64,000 nt of DNA from Pseudoalteromonas piscicida (GCF_000238315.3 NZ_CP011924.1:3059001-3123000), one strand, 5' to 3'; shown: positions 18,401-27,563, counted from the first letter of the stretch. Notes: generated by a model not told the origin, from the letters alone. Numbers and translations: made by a program.

Positions 18401-18586
18401 GCCAGGATACACGGCTGACACCGTTACATAATTGATCTCAAAGTTTGGAAACATTTGCCTTTGGATAGTCATATAACTGATAAAACCCATTATCAGTATG
18501 AAGACCATCAACAAGTTTGCCGCTACCGTATTATTCGCAAAATAAGCGATAATACCGCGCTGCGATGCTTTTTCTATATCACTCAT
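15434..18586 (-). CDS. RND-family efflux permease (AcrB/MdtC-like)
   Basis: 1050 residues, the standard RND length. TM1 is near the N-terminus (NLLMVFILIMGFISYMTI), then a large periplasmic domain, the TM2-7 block, a second periplasmic domain, and the TM8-12 block ending at about residue 1020. The proton-relay pair is visible in TM4 (IVVDDAIVIGES). The N-terminal sequence FPNFEINYVTVSAVYPGASP is the usual pore-domain entry. It forms the inner-membrane pump of a tripartite system and drives export by proton antiport; substrates are unknown. It is the second gene of an operon, 15 bp after the adaptor gene, with no outer-membrane TolC-type gene nearby. Confidence 0.92.
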   Translation of the reverse strand: MSDIEKASQRGIIAYFANNTVAANLLMVFILIMGFISYMTIQRQMFPNFEINYVTVSAVYPGASPQEIEEGILIKIEEALKDVTEIKKGVYRAARGSGSAQLEIYKDEDLTEVEDKIRSRVNSIATFPASMEPVQVQLIEFRQDVVNVALAGNLPLNALKPIAKEIEDELLEIPTISLVDRSTPDYEIGIEVDPDALRRYNLTISDVSSAIRRYSTNISAGQIRTESGIIAVRVENQMYRGNEFRNIPVKVGDNGAKIYLQDIAEIKDGLTEGEYYFRLNGENAVFLSVKATKDQNMIPIAKAVHKYIEEKNAKLPAGLRLEPIVDMTYYLNARLEMMKSNMLQGALLVAIMLTIFLRFKLALWVMIGLPVCFLGAFLFMPALGISINIVSLFAFIMVLGIVVDDAIVIGESAYSEIERKGHSVKNVVIGAKRVATPATFGVLTTIAVFAPMLFSSGPESAFFKSISGVIILCLVFSLIESKWILPAHIAHTKIKPLRPNSRRAAFNKKFFAFVNGPYRRFIQRCVDWRWTVLLTFVAMLVFSFSLVTSNLVRFIPFPKVPEDYPKIEITMNDNVSDEQTITAMQSIELMVRNVDKEIAQEFGQGMIKDVYSWNQSRTKGSVLSTLVDEEQRPFTAFELARRWREAMPEITAVKSIIVYDSVGDQSGGEGEFGYRLLGSDIETLNAAGRQLISMLQQQPGLFDISSSIDPASKEMQIALKPVAYELGLQLADVAIQVGNSFYGGEAQRVIRDGEEIKVMVRYPELDRKALASLKRTIITTPKGKEVMLGDVVEFTEKPGINYIRREDGFRTVYVYGSIDEELIEPDAVVKNIEENILPELLKQFPGVKTKLGGSVEERQAQTSEQILFFAAGMLMVYILLAVPLKSYAQPLIVMSVIPFSLVGALWGHLVFGLDMSTMSMFGLVAAAGVVINDSLVMTDYINQARAEGVKLKEAVIEAGCARFRAITLTSITTFAGVMPIIFETSLQARFVIPMAVSLGFAVLFATLITLVLVPALYIILTDVQGAGSRLKAKIRRKPKSDDNQLEKAEA

Positions 18587-18601
18587 GGTCGCTCCTTGCT
18601 G

Positions 18602-19768
18602 TTACAGCTTTTCCGGCTGACTACTTGGCTTTGATGAGGAGTCCGTGCCAGCAACTTTAACTTCCATGCCTTTTTGTGGATATTCAGGTGGTGTCATGAC
18701 CACTTTATCGCGACTTGTGATGCCATCGCCGATTAAGAAGAACTCACCCTCTTCGCGGATAACTTGCACTTTACGTGGCTCAAGCTGGTTATCTTGATTA
18801 AGTAACCAAACCGACTGATTATTCACGATATCTTGAGGTAGACGGTAGATTTGTTTTAACGTTTTACCCGCAAAGCTAACTTGTACATACGTACCGTATT
18901 TTATCGCTGGCTGGCGCGTTGTGAGACCGTACGGGTCGTTAATACGCACCACCAAGTTGTTCATACGCGTTTGTTGGTCAACAGTACCTAAATCTCTATC
19001 AATTACCGCTTCTCGAGTGAAGGCATTCACACCACGCTGATAAACCGTAGCGGCAAGACCTGACACTCGCTCAGGTAAAAACACAGAATCAAAACCCGCG
19101 ATAGGAATAATCACTTCGGCAGTTTCGATGTTGTTGACCGTACCAACTGAGCTACCCATAGACACGAACTGGCCAAGACCAACGTCTTTTTTCACCACTA
19201 GTGCGTTATAAGGCGCGATAACTTCGCAGTTTTCTAAGTCTCGCTTTGCACGCTGCAGTGCAGCTTTTGCCGATTTTATTGAGGCTTTGGCGCTCATGAC
19301 CTGCGGTTTACGTAAAAATAGGTCGGTATGCTTTTTATTTGGAAATCTTCTTGCTTCATCAGCGGCAACATCAGCTTGTGCTTGCTCTTCGATAAGCTGC
19401 GCCTCGGCTCTGGCAAGTTCTGCTTCTGCTTGTAGCAACGCGGCTTCGTAGTTATCTTGCTCAATACGCAGTAACACCTCGCCTTTTTGTACCACACCGC
19501 CTTCAACAAAGTTAGGGTGCCAGTATTCAACTTCGCCCGATACTTGAATAGAAAGTTGTGTACTTTCTAGCGGTTTTACTTCGCCATAGCTTTGGATCAC
19601 AACTTGGTGATCTTGCGCAGCGAGAGTTTCAACTTCAACAACAGGACGAGAATCGACTTCTTGCTTCTCAGGTTCACTCTTAGCAACGGCATTGACGAAC
19701 ATAAATCCGACAACACCGACTATAAGCACGGTAAAGGGTAGAATCCATTTTAAAGTTTTAGCTTGCAT
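18602..19768 (-). CDS. RND efflux periplasmic adaptor (membrane fusion protein)
   Basis: 388 residues. The N-terminal membrane anchor (about 9-28, WILPFTVLIVGVVGFMFVNA) precedes a biotinyl-lipoyl half (SGEVEYWHPNFVEGGVVQKG), a long alpha-hairpin rich in Glu/Ala/Arg (about 110-180), the second lipoyl half (CEVIAPYNALVVKKDVGLGQ) and beta-barrel domains. It links the RND permease encoded directly downstream to an outer-membrane channel. No regulator gene sits next to the pair. Confidence 0.9.
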   Translation of the reverse strand: MQAKTLKWILPFTVLIVGVVGFMFVNAVAKSEPEKQEVDSRPVVEVETLAAQDHQVVIQSYGEVKPLESTQLSIQVSGEVEYWHPNFVEGGVVQKGEVLLRIEQDNYEAALLQAEAELARAEAQLIEEQAQADVAADEARRFPNKKHTDLFLRKPQVMSAKASIKSAKAALQRAKRDLENCEVIAPYNALVVKKDVGLGQFVSMGSSVGTVNNIETAEVIIPIAGFDSVFLPERVSGLAATVYQRGVNAFTREAVIDRDLGTVDQQTRMNNLVVRINDPYGLTTRQPAIKYGTYVQVSFAGKTLKQIYRLPQDIVNNQSVWLLNQDNQLEPRKVQVIREEGEFFLIGDGITSRDKVVMTPPEYPQKGMEVKVAGTDSSSKPSSQPEKL

Positions 19769-20011
19769 GACAGTACCTATTGATAATTTCCTGACCGTAT
19801 AGTACCAAGTTTAGCGCGTTCTCGGATGTGACATTTGTAAGAATCTGTTACACCTTTAGAACAACTTTTTATAACTATCGAAAAACAGCGGAAATTATAA
19901 AGTAATTTCAAACAATTAAGCACCAAAACCTTTGATTTATAAAGGTCTTTCTAAGTGCGACTTTTGTGAGTTATATAACAATTTTTTCGGCTTTTTGTCA
20001 CATTTATCTCC

Positions 20012-20353
20012 CTAGATCTGCTTAGTGACATGGTGAAGCTCAAGCGCTAGAACGATACAGCCTACCAATACGATAGCGAACAACAGATAGATCCCAAGCA
20101 GCGGACTCAAGATGCCAAACATACTCGCCACAACTAAAGACAAGAAAACAGCAATAAACACCGCGACTAACACGAGAGAAGCCCGGCTCCAACACTGCTC
20201 GATAAGAACATCGCGTACCTTAGCACCGACTAAACGCTTAATATTAAAGACTGGCGCATTCAATATGGCGGCGAAAGCGCCGCTCAATAACACAACTAGC
20301 ATTAGATTTAGTCTATACCTCAATCGCCCCAATAGCTGATGCCATAATGTCAT
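20012..20353 (-). CDS. Small membrane protein at the end of the ABC efflux operon (possible permease remnant)
   Basis: 113 residues. It starts 2 bp after the stop of the large ABC permease. TM helices at about 16-33 (LMLVVLLSGAFAAILN), 60-78 and 83-103. The segment FNIKRLVGAKVRDVLIEQ resembles the 'GAK..DVL' loop seen in FtsX-fold permeases, including the neighbouring permease (AVVGAKIRDIALMQ). Comparable operons often carry a second full-length permease here, so this may be a shrunken remnant of one, or a genuine small accessory subunit. Codon use and the tight spacing argue that it is expressed. Confidence 0.6.
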   Translation of the reverse strand: MTLWHQLLGRLRYRLNLMLVVLLSGAFAAILNAPVFNIKRLVGAKVRDVLIEQCWSRASLVLVAVFIAVFLSLVVASMFGILSPLLGIYLLFAIVLVGCIVLALELHHVTKQI

Positions 20354-20355
20354 GC

Positions 20356-22740
20356 TTATCCCTTCCCTAATTCAGATGGGTTGATTAATGCATTGAGTGG
20401 CCTGCGCAGTATTTGTTGTAGTGAAAAGTACAAACACGAACTCGACACCAACACTATCCCCACTGCCGCAATCGAAAAATCTGCCACATTAAATGTTTGT
20501 TGAAAGTATGGCGACAATAATAAACACCCTGTCAGGGAGATCATTAACGCAATACCTATGTGTTTAAAGTGGGTAGTAAAATCCTCTCGAGTTAGATCGC
20601 TGTGTTTGGCCCCCAGCACCATTTTCGTGCCGTAATAAGAAACCTTAAGTGATTGGCTATAACGAAAGACACCAAACAGGCCAATAATCACGAGCAGCAA
20701 CGCCAACGCAAAGATAAACAGTGCTCCATAGGTAACCAAGGTATCAGTCAACAGGTATTGCTCACGCTGCGCTGTAAGTGATTTAAAACTAAAGATTTTC
20801 AATGCTGGATGAACTTGCGTAAGTAGCGCTGCAAAATGGGATTTAGTAACTGGCTGCTGAGTCTTAATTAACGCCGTATTACTTCCTTGTACAGCTCGAT
20901 ACACATGGGGCAGTGCGGGTTCGCCTGGCACGGCTAAATCAGCAACGACACCAATAATTTCAAACGCCGCATCTTCGTCTGTAATGTTAAAACTCAAGCG
21001 CTTGCCTAGCGCCTTTTCCTCTCCACCTAGCTGCTCAGCAAAGGTTTTATTGATAATTAACTGCTGCTCACCGCGGCGCACCGCTTCACTATCGAAAAAC
21101 TGACCTTGAAGTAACGGTAAAGAAAAAAACTCAAGATAACCACTATCCACAACTCGGCCAACCGGATGCACGCGTTCAAGCGTCTCGACTTCTTGCAATG
21201 ACCAAGTGCCAACACCTTGCCCGATGGGTGAACGACTTCGACTCACCGCGATTACTTCTGCGGTATTCCCTAGGGCTTCACTGGCTTGACGCATTACCTC
21301 TGTGTATTCGTCTCTCGGCATTGTGTCAGGAGCATAAAACGTGACTTCGTATTTATTCTTGAGATCTACCGCATAAGCATTTTTGAGATGAGAGATGGCA
21401 GCAACACCGACATTAAAGCAGAAGAAGGTCAAGATAATAGAAATACTTAACTGACTCACCGCCATGATCCGTTGTACTCGCTCACTCACAACAACGGCAT
21501 TCCCCTTACCGCTTTGTTTTAGCATGTGCGTTAAGTGACGAAAGCGTATTGCTGACATTCCAGCTAACAACAATAACCAGCTCGTCAATAAAGCGACCAA
21601 TACCAGTGCAAGCACACTTTGCCAAGTTAACGAAATCAGCTGCGCTTGCGGCAACAATCCCACTAGCTCTTTCTGTAGCCACTGGCAGATAACATAAGAC
21701 GCTCCAATTGCAACCACGAGTGATACGAAGCAAAGTACTAGCAGCGGTAACCATTGCATCAGCGCAATATCTCTTATTTTTGCTCCCACCACCGCCTGAA
21801 TTGCCAGCCGGCGCTGGATTTGACTGAGTCTCGCAAGGTATAAATTACTGATATTTAATAGCGCTATACCAAGTAAACCAAGCGATACCACAAACATTCC
21901 AAATAACAATAAGGGAGACTTACCGAGCATAATTGATTTCAACGACACTGCGCGAATGCCAATATACCACTTCGCAAAATACTCACTGTCGCTCACTTTG
22001 CTGCGCCAAAGTGTGTTCATTTCATTGGAAAGCGAGAGGCTGACTTGTTCATGCTCCATCCCTGTAGCCAGTTTACCCACCATCAAGTTAAGCGCATAAC
22101 GGTTCCACCAGTAAGGTTTAGCTTCCTCTGAGGTTAGGTTGTATTGCCAAGGTAGCCATACCGCAGTGTTGTGCATCAGCTTTTTTAAGTTAGGTTCATA
22201 AAACCGCTCTGCCGCCACCCCGACAATCGTGAACTCTCGCTCATCCAGACGCAGCGTTTTATTTAAGATATCAGGGTCGCCATTGAAGTGACTTTGCCAA
22301 GCTTGAAAGCTCAGCACTGCAACAGGGTTGCTCTCATTGACAGATTCAGTAATAACCCGCCCCATCGCAAGCGGCATATCAAAAATACTAAACCACTGTG
22401 GCGAGACATAAGCTGATTCAACTTGAGGCGTATCAGCATCTGAGGTAAGTAACTGCTCGGCATAATGCACCATCGCCAGTTGCTCCATTGCGACTGGTTT
22501 ATGCTCGTATAAATGCATCAATGATGGGTAGTTAAAGGCTTCGCTGCTCTCGTTACCATTTTCATCAAACATCGGGTATTCAAGTTTAACAATACGTTCT
22601 GCATCCGGGTATGGTAGAGGTGAGAAATACAGGCTATGTAACATCCCCATCGCGACCAGCATCACAACGAATACGCAGCTCAGCGTAGTCACCACACTAA
22701 CATGGTAAATATTTGCACGGCCTAAGTTGAACACTTGCAT
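20356..22740 (-). CDS. ABC transporter permease, MacB/FtsX type
   Basis: 794 residues with two MacB_PCD-FtsX repeats. TM1 (about 15-38) leads into a first periplasmic core domain (about 45-265) and three TMs (about 280-415, including ARLSQIQRRLAIQAVVGAKI). After TM5 (about 430-455) comes a second periplasmic domain (about 460-655), then the final TMs (about 670-780). The long two-domain form is typical of MacB-like mechanotransmission exporters whose ATPase is a separate protein. It works with the ATPase and HlyD-type adaptor upstream, probably exporting a peptide, lipid-linked or antibiotic compound; the substrate is unknown. It starts 10 bp after the ATPase gene. Confidence 0.88.
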   Translation of the reverse strand: MQVFNLGRANIYHVSVVTTLSCVFVVMLVAMGMLHSLYFSPLPYPDAERIVKLEYPMFDENGNESSEAFNYPSLMHLYEHKPVAMEQLAMVHYAEQLLTSDADTPQVESAYVSPQWFSIFDMPLAMGRVITESVNESNPVAVLSFQAWQSHFNGDPDILNKTLRLDEREFTIVGVAAERFYEPNLKKLMHNTAVWLPWQYNLTSEEAKPYWWNRYALNLMVGKLATGMEHEQVSLSLSNEMNTLWRSKVSDSEYFAKWYIGIRAVSLKSIMLGKSPLLLFGMFVVSLGLLGIALLNISNLYLARLSQIQRRLAIQAVVGAKIRDIALMQWLPLLVLCFVSLVVAIGASYVICQWLQKELVGLLPQAQLISLTWQSVLALVLVALLTSWLLLLAGMSAIRFRHLTHMLKQSGKGNAVVVSERVQRIMAVSQLSISIILTFFCFNVGVAAISHLKNAYAVDLKNKYEVTFYAPDTMPRDEYTEVMRQASEALGNTAEVIAVSRSRSPIGQGVGTWSLQEVETLERVHPVGRVVDSGYLEFFSLPLLQGQFFDSEAVRRGEQQLIINKTFAEQLGGEEKALGKRLSFNITDEDAAFEIIGVVADLAVPGEPALPHVYRAVQGSNTALIKTQQPVTKSHFAALLTQVHPALKIFSFKSLTAQREQYLLTDTLVTYGALFIFALALLLVIIGLFGVFRYSQSLKVSYYGTKMVLGAKHSDLTREDFTTHFKHIGIALMISLTGCLLLSPYFQQTFNVADFSIAAVGIVLVSSSCLYFSLQQILRRPLNALINPSELGKG

Positions 22741-22750
22741 GGTGCCCTCT

Positions 22751-23455
22751 CTATGCTCGTTGACTAACAGATTGAGCAGAAGCGACGGTACCTAACAGCT
22801 CACCATCAAACAATTTCACCTGCCTTGGAGCCATATCGGCATAACGTGGATCGTGCGTCACCATACAAACTGTGGTGCCTTGCTGATGCAATTCAGCGAT
22901 TAATTGCATCACCTGATCGCCACTTTTCGAATCTAAGTTACCTGTCGGTTCGTCCACCAGTAGAATGCTTGGCTCGGTCACCAAAGCACGAGCAATCGCG
23001 ACACGCTGCTGCTGCCCGCCTGATAGCTGATTTGGCTTATGTTGAACGCGATGCGACAGTCCAACCTTTTGTAAACAAGACTCGACTCGCTGCTTTACTT
23101 CAACCTTACTCAGCTTTTCAGAGCGATACTTTAGCGGTAAAGCAACGTTATCGAATACCGAAATTTCATCAATGAGATTAAAAGCCTGAAAGACAAACCC
23201 AATATGCTCATTGCGAAGCTCAGCGGCTTGATCAAGCGTCAGCGATGTCACATCATGAGCACCAATCGTATAACTACCACTTGTCGCTTGGTCAATTAAA
23301 CCAATGATGGATAACAAAGTAGATTTGCCACAACCAGATGGGCCAGAGATCGAAATAAAATCGCCTTTTGCTATTTCCAGTGAAATATTTCTCAGTGCGT
23401 GTGTTTGCAGCTCTTCGGTTTCGAACACTTTATTAATATTTTTAAGCACTATCAT
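22751..23455 (-). CDS. ABC transporter ATP-binding protein, LolD/MacB type
   Basis: 234 residues. Walker [11 protein letters not shown] (about 38-47), Q-loop [10 protein letters not shown], signature [15 protein letters not shown] (about 143-157), Walker [15 protein letters not shown] (about 163-176) and the H-loop MVTHD are all intact. The LolD/MacB subgroup is shown by the sequence and by pairing with an FtsX-fold permease. It powers the exporter encoded immediately downstream. Second gene of the operon, 10 bp after the adaptor. Confidence 0.93.
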   Translation of the reverse strand: MIVLKNINKVFETEELQTHALRNISLEIAKGDFISISGPSGCGKSTLLSIIGLIDQATSGSYTIGAHDVTSLTLDQAAELRNEHIGFVFQAFNLIDEISVFDNVALPLKYRSEKLSKVEVKQRVESCLQKVGLSHRVQHKPNQLSGGQQQRVAIARALVTEPSILLVDEPTGNLDSKSGDQVMQLIAELHQQGTTVCMVTHDPRYADMAPRQVKLFDGELLGTVASAQSVSQRA

Positions 23456-23465
23456 TTTGATATTC

Positions 23466-24707
23466 CTACTCTAATAAGATTGTCTCATCTAGACTGGCAA
23501 GATAGGCTAGATCAGAAATGATTAATCGTCTCCCGGCTTCAACGCCAGAATCTATAACAATATATTTCCCAGTTGAAGCACCAAAAGTGATTTCTATCGG
23601 CTTTGCGGTGTCATCACTAGTCAGTGCAAATAAGGTCTGCGTTTGATTATCTTTGGCATTGGCGGGACGTTGTACATAAGTGGCATTGGCAAGATGCTTA
23701 ATGGCGATGCTGGCAGAAATGCTCAGCTGCGCTCGCGCCTGCTTCGGTAAAGCATTTGGTAAACTCACTTCTACTTCCACGCTATTGTTTGTCACCACCG
23801 GGTCAACTCGGATCACTTCGCCTTTTACTTTATTGGCTTGCATGTTCACCATCACATATTGCCCAGTTTCAACCCAGCGCACTTGGGATTGTGGCACAGA
23901 CAATACCGCCACCAACGACTGGTTAGAGCCAATTAATGCTAACTCGTCACCAACATTGACTCGTTGCCCAAGCGCCAGAGGCATTCGCTCAATAACCCCT
24001 GAGGTACTAGCTCTAATCTCTAGTTGTTGTTGTTTTTCTAGTAAGTTATTGAGTTCTTGCTCGCGAATGTTAATTTCTTCGTTGGCAAGGGTAAGCGCCG
24101 AACCATGCAGTGCTTGCAGCTGTTTAGCTTGCTCTTCTAGCATGGTAATTTCATGTTGTAAGGTACTCAAACTAGTTTCAGTTTGGGCAAAATTAAGCGC
24201 GGAAATAATGCCTTGTTGTGCAAGGTTTTGCTCAGCACGATGACGCAACACTAAGGTTTTTAACTCCCCCCGCTTTTGCATCAGCTGTTTTTGTTCGTTT
24301 AACTGCTCCCTTTGCTGAGAGAGTAGCAGCTGCTCTTTTATTGCCCACGACTGACGCAAAGCTTGTTTGGCTTGCTGAACTTGCAACACCAGATCAGGAC
24401 TCATGAGCTCAGCAATCACATCACCTTTACGAATAATTGCGCCCGCTTTGTGATGGATCACCTTAACAATGGCCGCACTTTGCGCGTTTAACAAAAACTG
24501 CTCAGCACTACGTAACTCTCCAAAGCTGTCTACTGACAACGTAAGCGGACCTTGTTTCACCTCCGCGACCAGTATTTCAGCGCGCATCACACTGGAATGA
24601 GATGCCCATTGTTGCCACAGCAAATAGACAACTATCACCGCCATTAAACAGACAACAACGATGTAATGTGTGGTTTTTTTTTGCTTTGCCGGTTTGACTA
24701 GATCCAT
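23466..24707 (-). CDS. HlyD/MacA-type periplasmic adaptor of the ABC efflux operon
   Basis: 413 residues from the ATG at 24707, chosen because AGGAGGGGAA lies directly before it; an in-frame ATG eight codons upstream lacks such a site. One N-terminal TM (about 15-34, YIVVVCLMAVIVVYLLW) is followed by a lipoyl half, a long coiled-coil hairpin (about 95-205, many Gln/Leu/Glu), the second lipoyl half (IRASTSGVIERMPLALGQRV) and barrel domains. It joins the ABC permease to an outer-membrane channel. First gene of the operon; a sigma-54-type promoter and two activator sites lie upstream. Confidence 0.88.
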   Translation of the reverse strand: MDLVKPAKQKKTTHYIVVVCLMAVIVVYLLWQQWASHSSVMRAEILVAEVKQGPLTLSVDSFGELRSAEQFLLNAQSAAIVKVIHHKAGAIIRKGDVIAELMSPDLVLQVQQAKQALRQSWAIKEQLLLSQQREQLNEQKQLMQKRGELKTLVLRHRAEQNLAQQGIISALNFAQTETSLSTLQHEITMLEEQAKQLQALHGSALTLANEEINIREQELNNLLEKQQQLEIRASTSGVIERMPLALGQRVNVGDELALIGSNQSLVAVLSVPQSQVRWVETGQYVMVNMQANKVKGEVIRVDPVVTNNSVEVEVSLPNALPKQARAQLSISASIAIKHLANATYVQRPANAKDNQTQTLFALTSDDTAKPIEITFGASTGKYIVIDSGVEAGRRLIISDLAYLASLDETILLE

Positions 24708-24735
24708 TTCCCCTCCTAACTGACTACGCACTAAG

Positions 24736-24751
24736 AGCGAGAACTATGCCA
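24736..24751 (-). promoter_or_regulatory. Putative sigma-54 promoter of the ABC efflux operon
   Basis: The minus strand reads TGGCATAGTTCTCGCT. It has GG and GC exactly 10 bp apart and matches TGGCAC-N5-TTGCW at most positions (TGGCA kept; TCGCT for TTGCW). Transcription would start near 24726, leaving a 19-nt leader that contains the strong ribosome-binding site. Two activator-like sites lie at the expected distance upstream. Confidence 0.6.
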
Positions 24752-24815
24752 AATTAAAAATATTTTTAAATTTCAATACATTAAGAAAGAATAAAATACC
24801 CAACATTGCTACTTT

Positions 24816-24847
24816 TTCGAAATCGGACATAGCTTTTCGGAATCGAA
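24816..24847 (-). promoter_or_regulatory. Tandem upstream activator sites for an NtrC-type regulator
   Basis: On the plus strand TTTCGAAATCGGACA and TTTCGGAATCGAACA are direct repeats with two mismatches, 20 bp apart (about two helical turns). Each contains TTCG-N4-CGAA or a near version (24816-24827 and 24836-24847). They lie about 90-120 bp upstream of the predicted sigma-54 start, the usual place for binding of an NtrC-family activator such as the one encoded at 36167-37516. Confidence 0.55.
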
Positions 24848-24970
24848 CAGACGTTTTAACTTAGTTGCAAGTCTGTCGTTTATCTTTTGTTACATTCATT
24901 TTACCTTGAGTTTCTGACAGGCTCTGATGTTTTGGGTACACTCGAGTTTTTACTATTTCGAGTCAACATT

Positions 24971-27475
24971 ATGAAGAAAACGGCATTAAGCATTGCCCTC
25001 GCGCTCACCTTTGCAAGCGCCCCAAGCTTTGCTAAAAAAGACAAAAAAGAAGAAGAAAAAACCATCGCTTCAATTATCGAAAATAAAACCAGTATTGATG
25101 GCCTTTTCCCACTTTATCAGGACAAAGAAAGTGGCGAGTATTTAATGCAGCTCAATGAGTCGCAACTCAACACTCCTTTCTTGTACTTCGCACATACTGT
25201 TGACGGCGTTACCGATGCTGGTCATTTTCGAGGTAATTACCGCGAAACTAAACTGATTGAATTTAGAAAGCACTTTGACCGCATTGATATTATCAGCAAA
25301 ACACCGCGTTTTATTTTTGATGAAAACTCAGCCATCGCCAACGCGAGCGATGCCAACATCAGTGAAGCCGTACTCGCCAGTATCGAAATTGAAAAAGCCG
25401 AAGATGGTAAAATTTTATTCAAAGCGGATAAGCTATTTTTAAGTGAGTCACTACACAAAGTATCTCCTTGGAAACGTGTGGATGACAAAAACGCAAGCAA
25501 ACGTTTTGCCCTTGGCAAATTAGACGATAAGAAATCTCGAATCGTTAAGCACCGTCCATACAGCAACAACTTAGATATCGTTGTTGATTATGTCTTTAGT
25601 AACCCAGACCCAAAAGTTGCAGGCTCAAATGCAGTGACAGACTCACGTTTTGTCTCGCTAAAAGTACAACATAGCTTTGTCGCTCTGCCAGACAATAGCT
25701 ACCAGCCTCGCTACGATGACGCACGTATCGGTTATTTCACCAATCAGTTTGACGTGCAAACATCACCAGATTGGGCGCCGTATAAAGACGTTATTAAGCG
25801 TTGGAACTTAGTGAAAAAAGACCCGAGCGCAGCGCTTTCTGAACCTGTTGAACCAATCGTATGGTGGATTGAAAACACCACGCCAGTCGAATGGCGTGAC
25901 ACGGTTCGCGATGGTGTACTAGGATGGAATAGCGCGTTTGAGAAAATCGGCTTTAAAAATGCCATTGTGGTTAAAGTACAGCCTGACGACGCTACTTGGG
26001 ATGCAGGCGATATCAACTACAATGTCCTACGCTGGACTTCATCACCTCGCCCACCGTTTGGCGGCTATGGTCCGGCAACTGCCAACCCGCTTACTGGCCA
26101 AATTCTTGGTTCCGATATCATGCTAGAGTATGTATTTATGCGTAACCGCTGGATGTATGACTCACTCTACTCTCAAGGTCAAATGAGCCATGGAGCTGAG
26201 GCATCAAGCGATACATTACACTGTTCGCTTGGACATGAAATGCAAGGTCAATTGATGACGGCAAGCCTAGCAACAGGTGCTGACATCGAACGCAAAGAAA
26301 TGCTACGACAGGGCTTAGTACAGTTGGTTCTTCACGAAGTAGGACACACCTTAGGCCTAAACCATAACATGAAGTCTTCAATTTTGTGGGGCCCTAAAGA
26401 AGTACACGACAAGTCAAAAACACAAGGTATCGTAACAGGCTCTGTGATGGACTACGCGCCAGCTAACATCGCCCCACCAGGCGTTGAGCAAGGTGATATC
26501 TTCCAAACCAAACCGGGTCCATATGATGACTGGGCGATAGAATTTGGCTATAGCACGGCACTTAACGATGACACCCAAGAGCAACAGCGCCTTGAAAAAA
26601 TCTTATCTCGCTCAGGCGAGCATGGCTTAGCTTTTGGTAACGATGCCGACGATATGCGTGCGCCGGGCCGTCATATTGATCCTCGCGTGATGATTGGTGA
26701 CTTATCGTCCGATCCAGTAACATACGGCGTTGACCGCATGACCCTGATCAACCATCTATTCACCGAACTAAAAGACAAAGCACGTGTTGATGGTCAGTCT
26801 AACCAACAGTTATTAACCTCTGCAAATATGCTGTTTGGTCAATACCGTGGTCAAGCAACTGTGATTTCACGCCAAATTGGCGGTGTATACGTTGAGCGCA
26901 GCGTAGTGGGTACAGAAGGTGAAACGAAACCATTTACACCAGTACCACTTGCGCGCCAAAAAGCAGCAATGACCGCGCTAAAGGAAATGGTTTTCGCACC
27001 GACCGTGCTTGAAAATATGCAGCCTCTTTATAACTACATGCAAGCACAGCGCCGTGGCTTTAACCACTATGGTAAGAACGAAGATCCTAAAGTCCATAAG
27101 ATGGTACTTGGCATGCAAAAGTCGGTACTAGACCAGGTACTACACGCGAATGTATTACAACGTATCAGCGACTCTGCGTACTATGGTAACGAATACAGCC
27201 TAAACGAGGTTATGAACGAGCTGACCGCCGCTATTTTCGTTGCCGATAAGAATGCAACTACCTTAAGCCAGAACCTACAAATTGAGTACGTTTCTCGCTT
27301 AATTAATGTTGCAGGGTTGAGCAAAGCGAGCAAATACGACAATTTGGCAAAAGCCGCTGCACTATTCCAACTGCAGAGTATTTTGGATAAGAGCACAGCT
27401 TGGGGTGCCGATCAGGCAACTAAGGCACATAAAGCGTATATTGACCGTATGATCACAAAAGCGCTAGAAGCGTAA
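24971..27475 (+). CDS. Secreted zinc metalloprotease, DUF5117/DUF4953 type
   Basis: 834 residues from the ATG at 24971, which starts a clear signal peptide (MKKTALSIALALTFASAPSF-A). The frame is open for 28 more codons upstream, but these would bury the signal. The mature N-terminus is Lys/Glu-rich (KKDKKEEEK). A DUF5117-like domain fills about 30-330. The zinc site HEVGHTLGLNHN is at residue 455, with a Met-turn-like SVMDYAP about 40 residues later, so it is a metzincin-like enzyme of the DUF4953 family. It probably acts in the periplasm or outside the cell; the substrate is unknown. A bidirectional terminator follows. Confidence 0.85.
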   Translation: MKKTALSIALALTFASAPSFAKKDKKEEEKTIASIIENKTSIDGLFPLYQDKESGEYLMQLNESQLNTPFLYFAHTVDGVTDAGHFRGNYRETKLIEFRKHFDRIDIISKTPRFIFDENSAIANASDANISEAVLASIEIEKAEDGKILFKADKLFLSESLHKVSPWKRVDDKNASKRFALGKLDDKKSRIVKHRPYSNNLDIVVDYVFSNPDPKVAGSNAVTDSRFVSLKVQHSFVALPDNSYQPRYDDARIGYFTNQFDVQTSPDWAPYKDVIKRWNLVKKDPSAALSEPVEPIVWWIENTTPVEWRDTVRDGVLGWNSAFEKIGFKNAIVVKVQPDDATWDAGDINYNVLRWTSSPRPPFGGYGPATANPLTGQILGSDIMLEYVFMRNRWMYDSLYSQGQMSHGAEASSDTLHCSLGHEMQGQLMTASLATGADIERKEMLRQGLVQLVLHEVGHTLGLNHNMKSSILWGPKEVHDKSKTQGIVTGSVMDYAPANIAPPGVEQGDIFQTKPGPYDDWAIEFGYSTALNDDTQEQQRLEKILSRSGEHGLAFGNDADDMRAPGRHIDPRVMIGDLSSDPVTYGVDRMTLINHLFTELKDKARVDGQSNQQLLTSANMLFGQYRGQATVISRQIGGVYVERSVVGTEGETKPFTPVPLARQKAAMTALKEMVFAPTVLENMQPLYNYMQAQRRGFNHYGKNEDPKVHKMVLGMQKSVLDQVLHANVLQRISDSAYYGNEYSLNEVMNELTAAIFVADKNATTLSQNLQIEYVSRLINVAGLSKASKYDNLAKAAALFQLQSILDKSTAWGADQATKAHKAYIDRMITKALEA

Positions 27476-27519
27476 CTCGAAAATTTTTGTATTACGCGAG
27501 TGAAATGAGCGAAAACGTT

Positions 27520-27549
27520 AAGGGCTAGCAATTTGCTAGCCCTTGTTTT
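27520..27549. terminator. Bidirectional intrinsic terminator
   Basis: AAGGGCTAGCA-ATT-TGCTAGCCCTT is an 11-bp perfect stem between converging genes, followed by TTGTTTTG on the plus strand. Confidence 0.75.
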
Positions 27550-27563
27550 GTCTGGTTATATCA

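Noticed and set aside
23680..24243. 187-codon plus-strand ORF inside the HlyD-type gene
   Set aside because: Exact shadow of the adaptor gene on the other strand, with Ser/Cys/Leu-rich low-complexity sequence.
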